This document shows, one piece after another, positions 33,029 through 41,767 of a stretch of DNA of 60,810 nucleotides (its first letter is position 1; each line of letters starts with the position of its first letter). Location of the stretch: the NCBI GenBank assembly GCA_021325365.1, contig JAJPHF010000041.1:1-60810 (forward strand). The letters are read 5' to 3'. Source of the DNA: Pseudomonadota bacterium (lineage in GTDB: Bacteria > Chloroflexota > UBA6077 > JAJPHF01). A program made the translations under genes and the position numbers. The notes beneath the pieces were generated by a model, which saw only the letters and a list, made by a program, of their open reading frames with translations, was not told the DNA's origin and made no database searches.

Positions 33029-33607
33029 ATGGTCCAGGAAGCGGTAGCCTGGCGGCACGACCTAGCCGCGGCGCGCGAGGAGGCGCGCGCGGCGCAGAAG
33101 CTCGTGCTCGTGGACCTGTGGCGCACGACCTGAGGCGGCTGCAAAGCGATGGATACCGTGGTGTATCCCCAGCCGTCGATCAGCCAGTTCGTGGACACCC
33201 ACTTCATACCCGTGAAGCTCAACCTCGCGGAGACGGCCGAGGCCGCGCAGGCGCGCGAGCTGGTGCCGCTCTGGACGCCGACGTTCGTGATTAGCGACGG
33301 GCGGGGCCGCGAGGTCCACCGCGAGGTCGGCTACCTGCCCGCCGAGGACTTCCTGCCGATGCTCACGCTGGCCTATGCAAAGGGCCTGTTCGCCACGGCG
33401 CGCGGCGAGGAGGCGATGGAAGTGCTCGGCGGGGCGGTCGAGCGCTACACGGTGGGCACCTTCGCGCCCGAGATCGTGTACTGGCGGGCGCTCGTGGGCT
33501 ATAACGTGACCCACGACCGGGAGCAGCTCCAGCACTACTGGGGCCTGCTGCGGCAGGCGTTCCCGGATAGCACCTGGGCGGTGCGGTCGTCGTTCCCGCG
33601 CGACTAA
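33029..33607 (+). CDS. Predicted selenoprotein: thioredoxin-like, UxxC
   Basis: 192 residues if UGA is decoded. ATG 33029 has AGGAGG six bases upstream. Residues 1-34 give the thioredoxin first strand and helix lead-in (KLVLVDLWRTT). TGA at 33131-33133 (codon 35) is followed in frame by GGCKAMDTVVYPQP. So the active site reads U-G-G-C, where relatives have C-G-G-C. The cis-Pro loop is LWTPTFVISDGRG, and the C-terminal third is helical, TPR-like. A SECIS-like hairpin follows at 33151-33168. If the UGA were a true stop, only a 34-residue peptide would be made. Sec at the first position of the CxxC is the usual arrangement in thioredoxin-like selenoproteins. Confidence 0.75.
33151..33168 (+). 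promoter_or_regulatory. Candidate bacterial SECIS of the thioredoxin-like gene
   Basis: GGATAC-CGTGGT-GTATCC: perfect 6-bp stem with a 6-base loop carrying G at position two. The loop starts 24 bases after the UGA, inside the known 16-37 nt window. Confidence 0.6.
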
Positions 33608-33634
33608 GGGGGCACAGTAGGGAGCGGGGGACAC

Positions 33635-33652
33635 CCCCACGCCCCCGTGGGG
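33635..33652. terminator. GC hairpin between thioredoxin-like gene and ABC operon
   Basis: CCCCACG-CCCC-CGTGGGG, 27 bases after the upstream stop and followed by no T-run. Belongs to the G/C-run repeat type; could act as terminator. Confidence 0.4.
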
Positions 33653-33682
33653 AGCGGCTGTACCCCAGGAGAGGGGTCGTGG

Positions 33683-34639
33683 ATGGAGGTGTCGCGGCCG
33701 ACAGCGGCGCCGGGCGCCGGCCCGGCGGCGCTGCCGCGCGCGCCGGCTCCGCTCGCCGCGCCCCGCCCCGCGCTGCCCGCGCGCCTGCGGCGCGGCTGGC
33801 GCCGCCACTGGCTCGACGTGGCGCTGGTCGTGCCGCTGGCCGCCTACATCCTCGGCTTCACCCTGCTGCCCGTCCTCCAGTCGATCGCGCTGGGCTTCAC
33901 CGCGCGGTTTAGCGGCGCCTTCCCGACGCTCGCCAACTACGACGATCTCTTCGCGCGGCCCGACTTCGGCCTGGCGGTGCTGAACACCATCGGCATCGCG
34001 CTGATCGGCGTCGCGCTGGAGCTGATCGTCGGCCTGGCCATCGCCCTGATGCTGGCGCGCACGTTTCCGCTGCGCGGCCTGTTCCGCACCCTGGTGCTCG
34101 TGCCGATGGGCGTGCCCACCCTCGTCGCGGGCGCGGCGATGATCTACATCGTCGGTGTGAACGGCTATCTCAATGAGCTGCTGTTCCGTGGCGGGCTGAT
34201 CGACGCGCCGATCTACTGGCCGCAGAGCGGACCGAAGGGGATGTTCGTCATCGCGCTGGCCGACATGTGGAAGACGACGCCGATCGTCGTGCTGATCCTG
34301 CTGGCGGGGCTCGAGGCGATCCCGCGCGACGTGTACGAGGCCGCGAGCGTGGACGGCGCGAGCGCCTGGCGCCAGTTCCGCGACCACACGCTGCCGCTGC
34401 TCATGCCGGCGATCACGATGGCCGTCATCCTGCGCGCCATCGACGCCTTCCGCATCTTCGACATCGCGCTGGTGCTGGCCGGCCGCTCGGTGCCGGTCAT
34501 GTCCACCTACGTGTACTTCGAATACTTCTTCGGCAACGTCAACACGGCCGCCGCGGCGGCGACCGTGCTGCTGCTGATGATCGTCGTCTTCGTGGCGGGC
34601 TACTTCTGGCTGGTCGAGCGGCGGCGGGAGGCGGCATGA
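33683..34639 (+). CDS. Sugar-type ABC transporter permease (MalF/UgpA-like)
   Basis: 318 aa. A Pro/Ala/Arg-rich N-terminal extension of about 40 residues precedes six transmembrane helices of the binding-protein-dependent permease family. The cytoplasmic EAA loop that docks on the ATPase is EAIPRDVYEAASVDGASAWRQ (split here: EAIPRDVYEAASVDG, then ASAWRQFRDHTLPLL). First gene of a four-gene import operon (permease, permease, binding protein, ATPase). Its stop overlaps the next start (ATGA). Confidence 0.92.
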   Translation: MEVSRPTAAPGAGPAALPRAPAPLAAPRPALPARLRRGWRRHWLDVALVVPLAAYILGFTLLPVLQSIALGFTARFSGAFPTLANYDDLFARPDFGLAVLNTIGIALIGVALELIVGLAIALMLARTFPLRGLFRTLVLVPMGVPTLVAGAAMIYIVGVNGYLNELLFRGGLIDAPIYWPQSGPKGMFVIALADMWKTTPIVVLILLAGLEAIPRDVYEAASVDGASAWRQFRDHTLPLLMPAITMAVILRAIDAFRIFDIALVLAGRSVPVMSTYVYFEYFFGNVNTAAAAATVLLLMIVVFVAGYFWLVERRREAA

Positions 34640-35460
34640 GAGCGGCGGCGTGGTCGCCAGGGCGCGTGGGCTTCTACGCGCTGGCGGCGCTGTTCGGCCT
34701 GCTGGCGGTAGCGCCGCTCGCCATCCTGTTCAAGGTGTCGATCAGCGGGCCTGAGGACATCCTGGTGCAGCACCCGCCGTTCTGGATCTGGCACCCGACG
34801 GTCGAGCACTGGGCGGACATCCTGAAGCCGGAGGTGATCTGGCCGCCGCTGCGCAAAAGCCTCGTAGTGGCGACAGGGACGGCCGTGCTCGCGGTGGTCA
34901 TCGCCGCGCCGGCCGCCTACGTCATCGCGCGGCTGCCGCGCGGCTGGCGGTACGGCGTGGTGCTGGCGCTGCTGTTCACGCGCATGTTCCCCGAGGTCAT
35001 CATCGCCACGCCGATCGCCGTGACCTTCCTGCGGGCGGGGCTGATCGACACCGACATCGGCCTGATTCTCGCCCACCTGATTCGCAACCTGCCGTTCGTC
35101 GCCTGGATCCTCGTCGGCACGTTCGAGGTGATCCCGCGCGACTTGGAGGAGGCATCGTGGGTGGACGGCAACGGGCGGCTGGGCACGCTCTGGAGCGTCG
35201 TGCTGCCGCTGGCGCTGCCGGGCATCGCCGTGGCGGCGATCTTCGCCTGGCTCGACTCGTGGAACGACCTCCTCTACGCCATCTACCTGCTGTTGGCCGA
35301 GCGCACGCTGCCGCTGATGACCTACTATTTCGCGAACCGCGGCAGCGTGTTCGACGTGGCCACGTTCTCGGTGGTGCTCACCGTGCCGGTGCTGGTGCTG
35401 ACGCTGCTGCTGCAGCGCTACATCCGCGCGGGCACGCTCGGCGGAGCGGTGAAGGGATGA
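34636..35460 (+). CDS. Sugar-type ABC transporter permease (MalG/UgpE-like)
   Basis: 274 aa, six transmembrane helices. The EAA loop is VIPRDLEEASWVDGNGRLG followed by TLWSVVLPLALPGIAVA. Pairs with the preceding permease to form the channel. The start overlaps the stop of the upstream permease, and its own stop overlaps the binding-protein start, showing tight translational coupling. Confidence 0.93.
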   Translation: MRAAAWSPGRVGFYALAALFGLLAVAPLAILFKVSISGPEDILVQHPPFWIWHPTVEHWADILKPEVIWPPLRKSLVVATGTAVLAVVIAAPAAYVIARLPRGWRYGVVLALLFTRMFPEVIIATPIAVTFLRAGLIDTDIGLILAHLIRNLPFVAWILVGTFEVIPRDLEEASWVDGNGRLGTLWSVVLPLALPGIAVAAIFAWLDSWNDLLYAIYLLLAERTLPLMTYYFANRGSVFDVATFSVVLTVPVLVLTLLLQRYIRAGTLGGAVKG

Positions 35461-36836
35461 GCCGGCAGGGGGGCTGGGCCGCACGGCGCTCTACCGGGTG
35501 GCGAGCGGTCGCGGGCGGCGGCCGGGCGGGGGACGAGCCTCCGCGCTATGGCGCAATCGGCTCGGCGTCAGGGGCCGGCGCGGCCGGGGCCGGGGCGCCG
35601 CGCTACGGGCGCCGGTTCGTGCTGGGCCTGGGCGCGGGCCTGCTGCTCGCCGCGTGCAGCGGGTCGGCGGAGGACGTGCTGCCGCCGCCGGGCGCCGACG
35701 CGAGCAGCCTGCGGGTGGTGATGGGGCTGGCCGAGAGCGAGTGGCGCGTCGTGCGCGAGGTGGTGCTGGCGCCGTTCGAGCAGCAGACGGGAGTGACGGT
35801 CGTGCCGGTGCAGATGGAGGCGGCCGACCTCGTGCGCCAGCTCGACGCGCAGGTGCAGGCCGGCGCGGTGAGCATCGACCTGTTCACGCAGGACAACAAC
35901 CAGCTCGCGCCGCTGGTGGCGAAGGGGCTGGTCGAGGACCTAACCCCCTACGCCGACCTGATTCCCGCCGAGACGCCGCAGGCGCTGCGGCCGGTGCTGG
36001 AGTTCGACGGGCGCCTGTACTTCCTGCCCTACCGACCGAACGTGCAGATTACCTACTGGCTGGAGCAGCACTTCGCGCGGTACGGCCTCACGCCGCCCCA
36101 CACCTGGGACGAATTGTTAGCGGTCGGACGGGAGTTCGAGCGGCGCGAGAAGTTCGGGCGGGTGGTGATCCAGGGGGTGCCGGGCGGGCCGGTTGGTGTG
36201 GTGGTGACGGAGTTCCTCTGGCAGGGCGACGGCGACCCGCTCGACCTCGGGACACCGGGCTCGGCGCGGGCGTTCGAGTTCCTGCAGCAGCTCGAACCGT
36301 ACCTCTCGACGGTCTACCAAACGGCCAAGTTCGACACGATCAACACCTACCTGGCGAGCGAGACGGCGTACCTGGGACAGAACTGGCCGTTCGGCGCGGA
36401 CGTGATCGTGAAGCAGTACCGCAAGCCGGACGTGGGTGCGTACTCGGGCTGGGCGGGGCCGGCGGGCGAGGTCCACGTGCTGGGAGGCGAGGTGATCGGC
36501 ATCCCGAAAGGGACGCCGCACCGCGACCTGGCGCTCCAGTTCGCGCGGTTCCTGATGTCGCGGCCGGTGCAGGAAGCGCTGGTGCAGCGGCTCGCCTGGC
36601 CGCCGATGCGCGACGACGCCTTCGGCGCGGTGGCCGACTGGCAGCAGCCGTTCTTCGCGGCCGTGCAGGCGGCGCTCCGGCAGGCGCGCGCGCGCCCCAA
36701 TGTTGTGTACTGGGGCGAGGTCGAGCGCATCCTGAGCGACGCTTTTCGTGATATCGTGACGAACAAGCAGCCGGTGCAGCCCTCCCTCGCCCGCTACCAG
36801 GCGCAGATCGAGCAGGCGCGCGCCGCGGCGCGGTAG
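35457..36836 (+). CDS. Extracellular solute-binding lipoprotein, family 1 (MalE-like)
   Basis: 459 aa. A long N-terminal region of about 50 residues (Gly/Ala/Arg-rich, including RYGRRF, a twin-arginine-like stretch) precedes a hydrophobic segment with lipobox LLLAACSGS. The mature part is a family-1 solute-binding fold: PFEQQTGVTVVPVQ, DLFTQDNNQLAPLV, LVEDLTPYADLI, DGRLYFLPYRPNVQITYW and GEVIGIPKGTPHRDLALQFA. It probably binds a sugar or polyol. The true start may be nearer the signal peptide, because the N-terminal extension is unusual for the family. Confidence 0.9.
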   Translation: MSRQGGWAARRSTGWRAVAGGGRAGDEPPRYGAIGSASGAGAAGAGAPRYGRRFVLGLGAGLLLAACSGSAEDVLPPPGADASSLRVVMGLAESEWRVVREVVLAPFEQQTGVTVVPVQMEAADLVRQLDAQVQAGAVSIDLFTQDNNQLAPLVAKGLVEDLTPYADLIPAETPQALRPVLEFDGRLYFLPYRPNVQITYWLEQHFARYGLTPPHTWDELLAVGREFERREKFGRVVIQGVPGGPVGVVVTEFLWQGDGDPLDLGTPGSARAFEFLQQLEPYLSTVYQTAKFDTINTYLASETAYLGQNWPFGADVIVKQYRKPDVGAYSGWAGPAGEVHVLGGEVIGIPKGTPHRDLALQFARFLMSRPVQEALVQRLAWPPMRDDAFGAVADWQQPFFAAVQAALRQARARPNVVYWGEVERILSDAFRDIVTNKQPVQPSLARYQAQIEQARAAAR

Positions 36837-36925
36837 GGTCTTGGCAGGCCGGGGGGTGGGGGGCGTCCCCCGAGGTACCCCTCCTCGTCCGGTCTGAACG
36901 CGGTGCGCTAGCAGAGGATAGACCT

Positions 36926-38023
<1,098 letters not shown>

Positions 38024-38101
38024 GCGCGCTATACTGTGCCTCGGAACCGCCGTGCCGCGTGGGCCAGCAGCGCTGGCCCCGATCGTGGAGGGAGAATCGC
38101 C

Positions 38102-38548
38102 GTGGCTGCCACCGAGACGCGGACCTTTGCCATCCAGAGCCTGGGCCACGTGGTGCTGCGCGTGCGCAACATCGAGCGCTCGGAGCCGTTCTACCGCGAC
38201 GTGCTGGGCTTGCAGATACGCGAGCGGGTGCCTGGCCGCGCGATCTTCTTCACCTGCGGCCAGCAGCACCACGACCTGGCCATCTTCCAGATCGGGGACG
38301 ACGCGCCGCCGCCGGAGGACAAGCGCGTGGGCATGTACCACGTCGCCCTCAAGCTGCCCAACTTTGACCAGCTCAAGGCGCTCTACAAGAACGCCCGGGC
38401 CAGCGGCGCGAACGTCGTCGGGATGAACTGGCATCAGGGCTCGAAGAGCGTCTACGTGAAGGACCCCGATGGGCTGGAGATCGAGGTGTACTGCGAGTCG
38501 ACCGAGAAGGGGACGGAGGACGACCTGCGGCGGGAGCTAGAGGCCTGA
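38102..38548 (+). CDS. VOC-family (glyoxalase/bleomycin-resistance/extradiol dioxygenase-like) protein
   Basis: 148 aa. Two beta-alpha-beta3 units: LGHVVLRVRNIERSEPFYRD with metal His, HHDLAIFQIG, then MYHVALKLPNFDQLKALY with the second His and VYVKDPDGLEIEVYCE with the Glu. This arrangement (H...H...E) matches ring-cleaving type I extradiol dioxygenases and related isomerases. GTG 38102 follows GGAGGGAG. It precedes the CCG-domain Fe-S protein by about 60 bases and may share its transcript. Confidence 0.88.
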   Translation: MAATETRTFAIQSLGHVVLRVRNIERSEPFYRDVLGLQIRERVPGRAIFFTCGQQHHDLAIFQIGDDAPPPEDKRVGMYHVALKLPNFDQLKALYKNARASGANVVGMNWHQGSKSVYVKDPDGLEIEVYCESTEKGTEDDLRRELEA

Positions 38549-38610
38549 CGAGTGCGGAGTGCTGCGTGGTGAGCGGGAAGCCTGCTCGGCACTCAGCATC
38601 GGGAGGAGCG

Positions 38611-39591
38611 ATGGCGGCGGACGGGCGCGACTACTACGCGCGCTACTACGGCGACCTGCTGGTGCTGGCGGACCTGTTGCGCGACTCCCCCGAGCGCGCG
38701 TGGCTCACGAACCTGCCCGCCGACGCCGCCCCGGCCGAGTACGTGCTGTACCTGGGCTGCAACGTGCTGCGCACCATGCACCTGGCCGAGACGGTGATCG
38801 ACCTGATGACCTACCTCGGCGAGGACTTCGCCACGCTGGGCGGGCCAGCCAACTGCTGCGGCATCGGCCACGCGCGGCGCGGCGAGACGGTCGCCGGCGA
38901 CCGCCTGACCGGCTCCACGCTCCGCAAGCTCAACACGTTCACGCCGAGCAAGATCGTGACCTGGTGCCCCTCCTGCACCTTCTTCCTGGACAAGATGATC
39001 CCCGCGCAGCGGCCGGACTCCGCCCCGCTCCAGCACTTCAGCGAGTTCGTGGTGGAGCGGATGGACCGGCTGCGGTTCGTGCGGCCGGTGCGGCGGCGGG
39101 TGGCGCTGCACGCGCACACTGGCACGGCGCAGCGCGACCAGGACGCGGCGATGGTCACGCGCATCCTGGAGGCGATCCCGGGGATCGAGCGGGCGGAGCT
39201 ACCGGCCCTGGAGGCGCTCGGGCGGCACTGCTCGGCGAGCGAGATCGCCGGCGTGGGGGGACGGGCGCCATACCTGGAGTTGGTGCGGCAGCTCATGGAC
39301 CAGGCGACGGCCGCCGGGGTGGACACGGTCGTGACGATTTACCACTCCTGTCAGCGAGAGATCTGCCAGGAAGAGGGGAACTACCCGTTCACGATCGACA
39401 ACTGGGTGACGCTGCTGGGCGAGGCACTGGGCCTGCCCCCCCACGAGGATCGCTTCAAACGCTACAAGCTGCTGGCCGACAAGGACCAGATCCTGGCGGA
39501 CCTCGCGCCGCGCCTGGCCGAGCGCGGCATCGCGCGCGAGAAGGCCGAGCGCGCGGTAGTCACCCATTTCGTCGAGCAGTCCGTCGGGTAG
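38611..39591 (+). CDS. CCG-domain Fe-S protein, HdrB/GlpC-like
   Basis: 326 aa. Two cysteine-rich CCG-type domains: YLGCNVLRTMH with PANCCGIGHARRG and TWCPSCTFF, and a second region HCSASEIAGVGG ... YHSCQREICQEEG. HdrB/GlpC proteins bind a [4Fe-4S] cluster of the non-cubane or related type and transfer electrons to thiols or quinone. No flavoprotein or ferredoxin partner is adjacent, so it may act with enzymes encoded elsewhere. Clear GGGAGGAG ribosome site before ATG 38611. Confidence 0.8.
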   Translation: MAADGRDYYARYYGDLLVLADLLRDSPERAWLTNLPADAAPAEYVLYLGCNVLRTMHLAETVIDLMTYLGEDFATLGGPANCCGIGHARRGETVAGDRLTGSTLRKLNTFTPSKIVTWCPSCTFFLDKMIPAQRPDSAPLQHFSEFVVERMDRLRFVRPVRRRVALHAHTGTAQRDQDAAMVTRILEAIPGIERAELPALEALGRHCSASEIAGVGGRAPYLELVRQLMDQATAAGVDTVVTIYHSCQREICQEEGNYPFTIDNWVTLLGEALGLPPHEDRFKRYKLLADKDQILADLAPRLAERGIAREKAERAVVTHFVEQSVG

Positions 39592-39654
39592 CTACCCTAT
39601 TCCTGCGTCTGACCTTTAAACCTCACGTAGCGAGTGAGGTGTCCAAGTCGAATC

Positions 39655-39666
39655 GTAAGCGTTCAG
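39655..39666 (+). repeat. Solo IS66-type terminal sequence
   Basis: GTAAGCGTTCAG, then CTCCCCC, matching the outer end of the IS66-type element at 52347-54587 (GTAAGCGTTCACCTCCCCC on the complementary strand). No transposase sequence lies nearby, so this is a relic end or solo repeat. Confidence 0.5.
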
Positions 39667-39732
39667 CTCCCCCGGCGCGAGTACGACCCAGGGCTTGCCC
39701 AGCCGCCCGGCCCGCGCTGCGCCCGCTAATGG

Positions 39733-40548
39733 CTAAAGGTGCGTAAGGGGTGCTGCGGCACCGAGTACACGACCGTCGCCTCCCGTCCTGCCGGTGGGTT
39801 CGAGCTGCCGTCGTGCTACCGCGCCAAACACCAGTGCGAGCGTGCCCCACATGACCACCTGGATGCCGAGCGATGCCATTCGGAACGCCCAGAGCACGGT
39901 GGGCGGAAAGGTGACGTCGGCATCGGTCACCGCCTCGACAACCGCGGGGATCGCTTGTTGCGGCACTTCGTTGATGCCCGGCAAGGCCGCGTAGCACACG
40001 CCTATCACCCCCAGATAGGCGCCACCGGCCAGCAGCGTGGCATTCCAGCCCCCCAGACGGCCCACCAGCCGACGCTGCAGCATGATCGCCCCAACCATCG
40101 CCGTCACGGACACGAGTACCAGCACCAGGTACACCGCCGTGCGGTACTGGATAGTGTCGGGATCGCCAATCGACGGCGGGTTGGGAGGATACTTGACGAA
40201 CGGGACGAGATATACTGCCGTGCCACCCAGACCGCCCAGGAGAGCGGCGGTGCCTCGGGCGCCGAGCGCCCCTAGCCGGCCATAAGCGGCCGCGAACGCG
40301 AGCGCGAACATCCCGCCCAGCGCTACGCCATAGATCAAGGTGCCGGTGCCCAGGCCCGCCGAGCTTTGCAACTGCCGGCTGACCAGCCCCGCCTCGGGGG
40401 CCTCGTGGTGTACCGTATACTCAACGTACGACTCGAACGCCATGGCGGCATTCTCCTGGGGCTCCCCGAACACCGACGCGAAGCCAAACCCCAGGACTCC
40501 GGCGAACAGGCCAACGAGCATGCCACGAATCAGGAGAGCGCGAACCAT
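39733..40548 (-). CDS. cbtA: Cobalt transporter subunit CbtA
   Basis: 271 aa with five or more transmembrane helices. The N-terminus LIRGMLVGLFAGVLGFGFA is followed by HHEAPEAGLVSRQLQSSAGLG and VPFVKYPPNPP, features of predicted cobalt transporter CbtA. ATG 40548 has GAGGAGGG upstream, 14 bases behind the cbtB stop. It probably forms the channel for cobalt uptake for B12 synthesis, regulated by the riboswitch upstream of cbtB. Confidence 0.93.
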   Translation of the reverse strand: MVRALLIRGMLVGLFAGVLGFGFASVFGEPQENAAMAFESYVEYTVHHEAPEAGLVSRQLQSSAGLGTGTLIYGVALGGMFALAFAAAYGRLGALGARGTAALLGGLGGTAVYLVPFVKYPPNPPSIGDPDTIQYRTAVYLVLVLVSVTAMVGAIMLQRRLVGRLGGWNATLLAGGAYLGVIGVCYAALPGINEVPQQAIPAVVEAVTDADVTFPPTVLWAFRMASLGIQVVMWGTLALVFGAVARRQLEPTGRTGGDGRVLGAAAPLTHL

Positions 40549-40562
40549 GCCGGCCCTCCTCT

Positions 40563-40778
40563 CTAGTGGCAGGGGAAGCCGAGCAGGTGGCGGGCGTCGT
40601 GTACCCACTCGTGCACGTAGTGGCCGCTGACGACCGACGTGGCGCCCTGCTCACAGCCGACGATGTAGAGCAAGAACAGCAGCATGACGCCGGCGAAGAT
40701 CGCCCACGGTAGCCACTCGCGCAGCGGGATGGCGACCGGCTGGGGAGCGGTGCGAGGGAAAGCAGAGGCGGTAACCAT
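40563..40778 (-). CDS. cbtB: Cobalt transporter subunit CbtB
   Basis: 71 aa. One transmembrane helix (LPWAIFAGVMLLFLLYIVG) and the His-rich C-terminal signature HEWVHDARHLLGFPCH, the metal-binding motif of CbtB. ATG 40778 follows GAAGGAGGATCTCTGC. First gene of the riboswitch-controlled cbtBA operon. Confidence 0.95.
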   Translation of the reverse strand: MVTASAFPRTAPQPVAIPLREWLPWAIFAGVMLLFLLYIVGCEQGATSVVSGHYVHEWVHDARHLLGFPCH

Positions 40779-40807
40779 GCAGAGATCCTCCTTCGGGATC
40801 GTGCGTC

Positions 40808-40925
40808 CCTCGAGGCGTTGCGCATGGCCCAGGTCTGACTCCGCAGTGTTGTACGACTGCGTTACAGTGGCGCGACCGTGCCGGGCTCGCACCGGCTTCC
40901 GGGCAACATGCACCGCGAGTGTACC
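40808..40925 (-). promoter_or_regulatory. Cobalamin riboswitch upstream of cbtBA
   Basis: Reading on the minus strand: GCATGTTGCCCGGAAGCCGG, then CCGGCACGGTCGCGCCACTG, then GCGGAGTCAGACCTGG. These are the conserved GGAAgccGGUG, CGGUCGCGCCACUGU and GGAGUCAGA boxes of B12 riboswitches. It ends about 30 bases before the cbtB ATG, so control of translation is plausible. Expected effect: repression of cobalt uptake when adenosylcobalamin is plentiful. Confidence 0.9.
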
Positions 40926-40991
40926 ATCTACGGCGGCGCGCCACAAACCCATGTCGCCTCCGCGCCTCGCGGGCGGAGCCTGTGGTACGCC

Positions 40992-41582
40992 ATGATGCGG
41001 TTGCACCTGCTCGCGCACGCGCCGACGGCGGCCCAGCGGCGCCAGCGGTTTCCCGCGGATGAGGGCATCGAACCGGTTGCCTCCGACCTGGGCGATCGCC
41101 TAGCCGCACGTTTGGGCGCCTTGAACGCCATCTGGCGGGGACCCGAACGACGGGCGGCCGAGACGGCCACCGCGCTCGGCCTGACGGCGACCTCCTGTGG
41201 CGACTTGCGTGCGTGGTCAGCGGGAGCCTGGAGCGGGCGGACTATCTCGTCTGTCGTCGCGGACGATCCCGCGGGGTTCCGGGCCTGGTGTACGGACCCG
41301 GACGCTGCACCGCCGGGCGGGGAATCACTCCGCGCGCTTGCGGCGCGCGTCGCTCGCTGGATGGACGCGCAAGCGGCGCTCGCCGGGCAGGTGCTCGTCA
41401 TTGCGGACGCGGCAGTGATCCGGGCCGCGCTGCTCCGTGCGCTCGACGCTCAGCCCCCCACCTTCTGGCACCTGGAGATTACTCCGCTATCGCTGTCCAG
41501 CGTGCAACACGCGGGCGACCATTGGCGGCTTAGGCAGCTCAACCTTGACGTCACCAGCTTCCCCGGCCGTGAGTCTCTGTAA
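40992..41582 (+). CDS. Histidine phosphatase family protein (CobC-like)
   Basis: 196 aa. Phosphoglycerate-mutase/histidine-phosphatase fold: LHLLAHAPTAAQRRQRF at the N-terminus, IWRGPERRAAETATALGL, PGGESLRALAARVARWM and VLVIADAAVIRAALLRAL. The catalytic R-H-G/A motif is A-H-A here, and the later catalytic His is replaced by Ala-Asp, so classic phosphatase activity is doubtful. Homologues are found next to cbtAB in many genomes and are thought to belong to cobalamin metabolism. It is divergent from cbtB; the riboswitch lies between them. Confidence 0.8.
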   Translation: MMRLHLLAHAPTAAQRRQRFPADEGIEPVASDLGDRLAARLGALNAIWRGPERRAAETATALGLTATSCGDLRAWSAGAWSGRTISSVVADDPAGFRAWCTDPDAAPPGGESLRALAARVARWMDAQAALAGQVLVIADAAVIRAALLRALDAQPPTFWHLEITPLSLSSVQHAGDHWRLRQLNLDVTSFPGRESL

Positions 41583-41668
41583 CAACCCGCGGTCACTGCT
41601 CCGGAGCTCGCGGCAGAGCTGTCAAGTTGGGGCACTGAAATCGAATCCGCCGGTGGAGCTCCCTTGCT

Positions 41669-41702
41669 CCCTCTCCCCCTGGGAGAGGGTTGGGGTGAGG
41701 GC
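41669..41702. repeat. Dispersed CCCTCTCCC...GGGAGAGGG repeat
   Basis: CCCTCTCCCCCTGGGAGAGG followed by GTTGGGGTGAGGG; same family as 26046-26094 and 46433-46569. It lies between the histidine phosphatase and the convergent PBP gene and can serve as a terminator. Confidence 0.7.
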
Positions 41703-41767
41703 GCGTCTCGGTAGGCGAACCCTGTTGGCTCAACGCCTGCAAATTCCCGCGGTAGGGAGCCCGCCGG

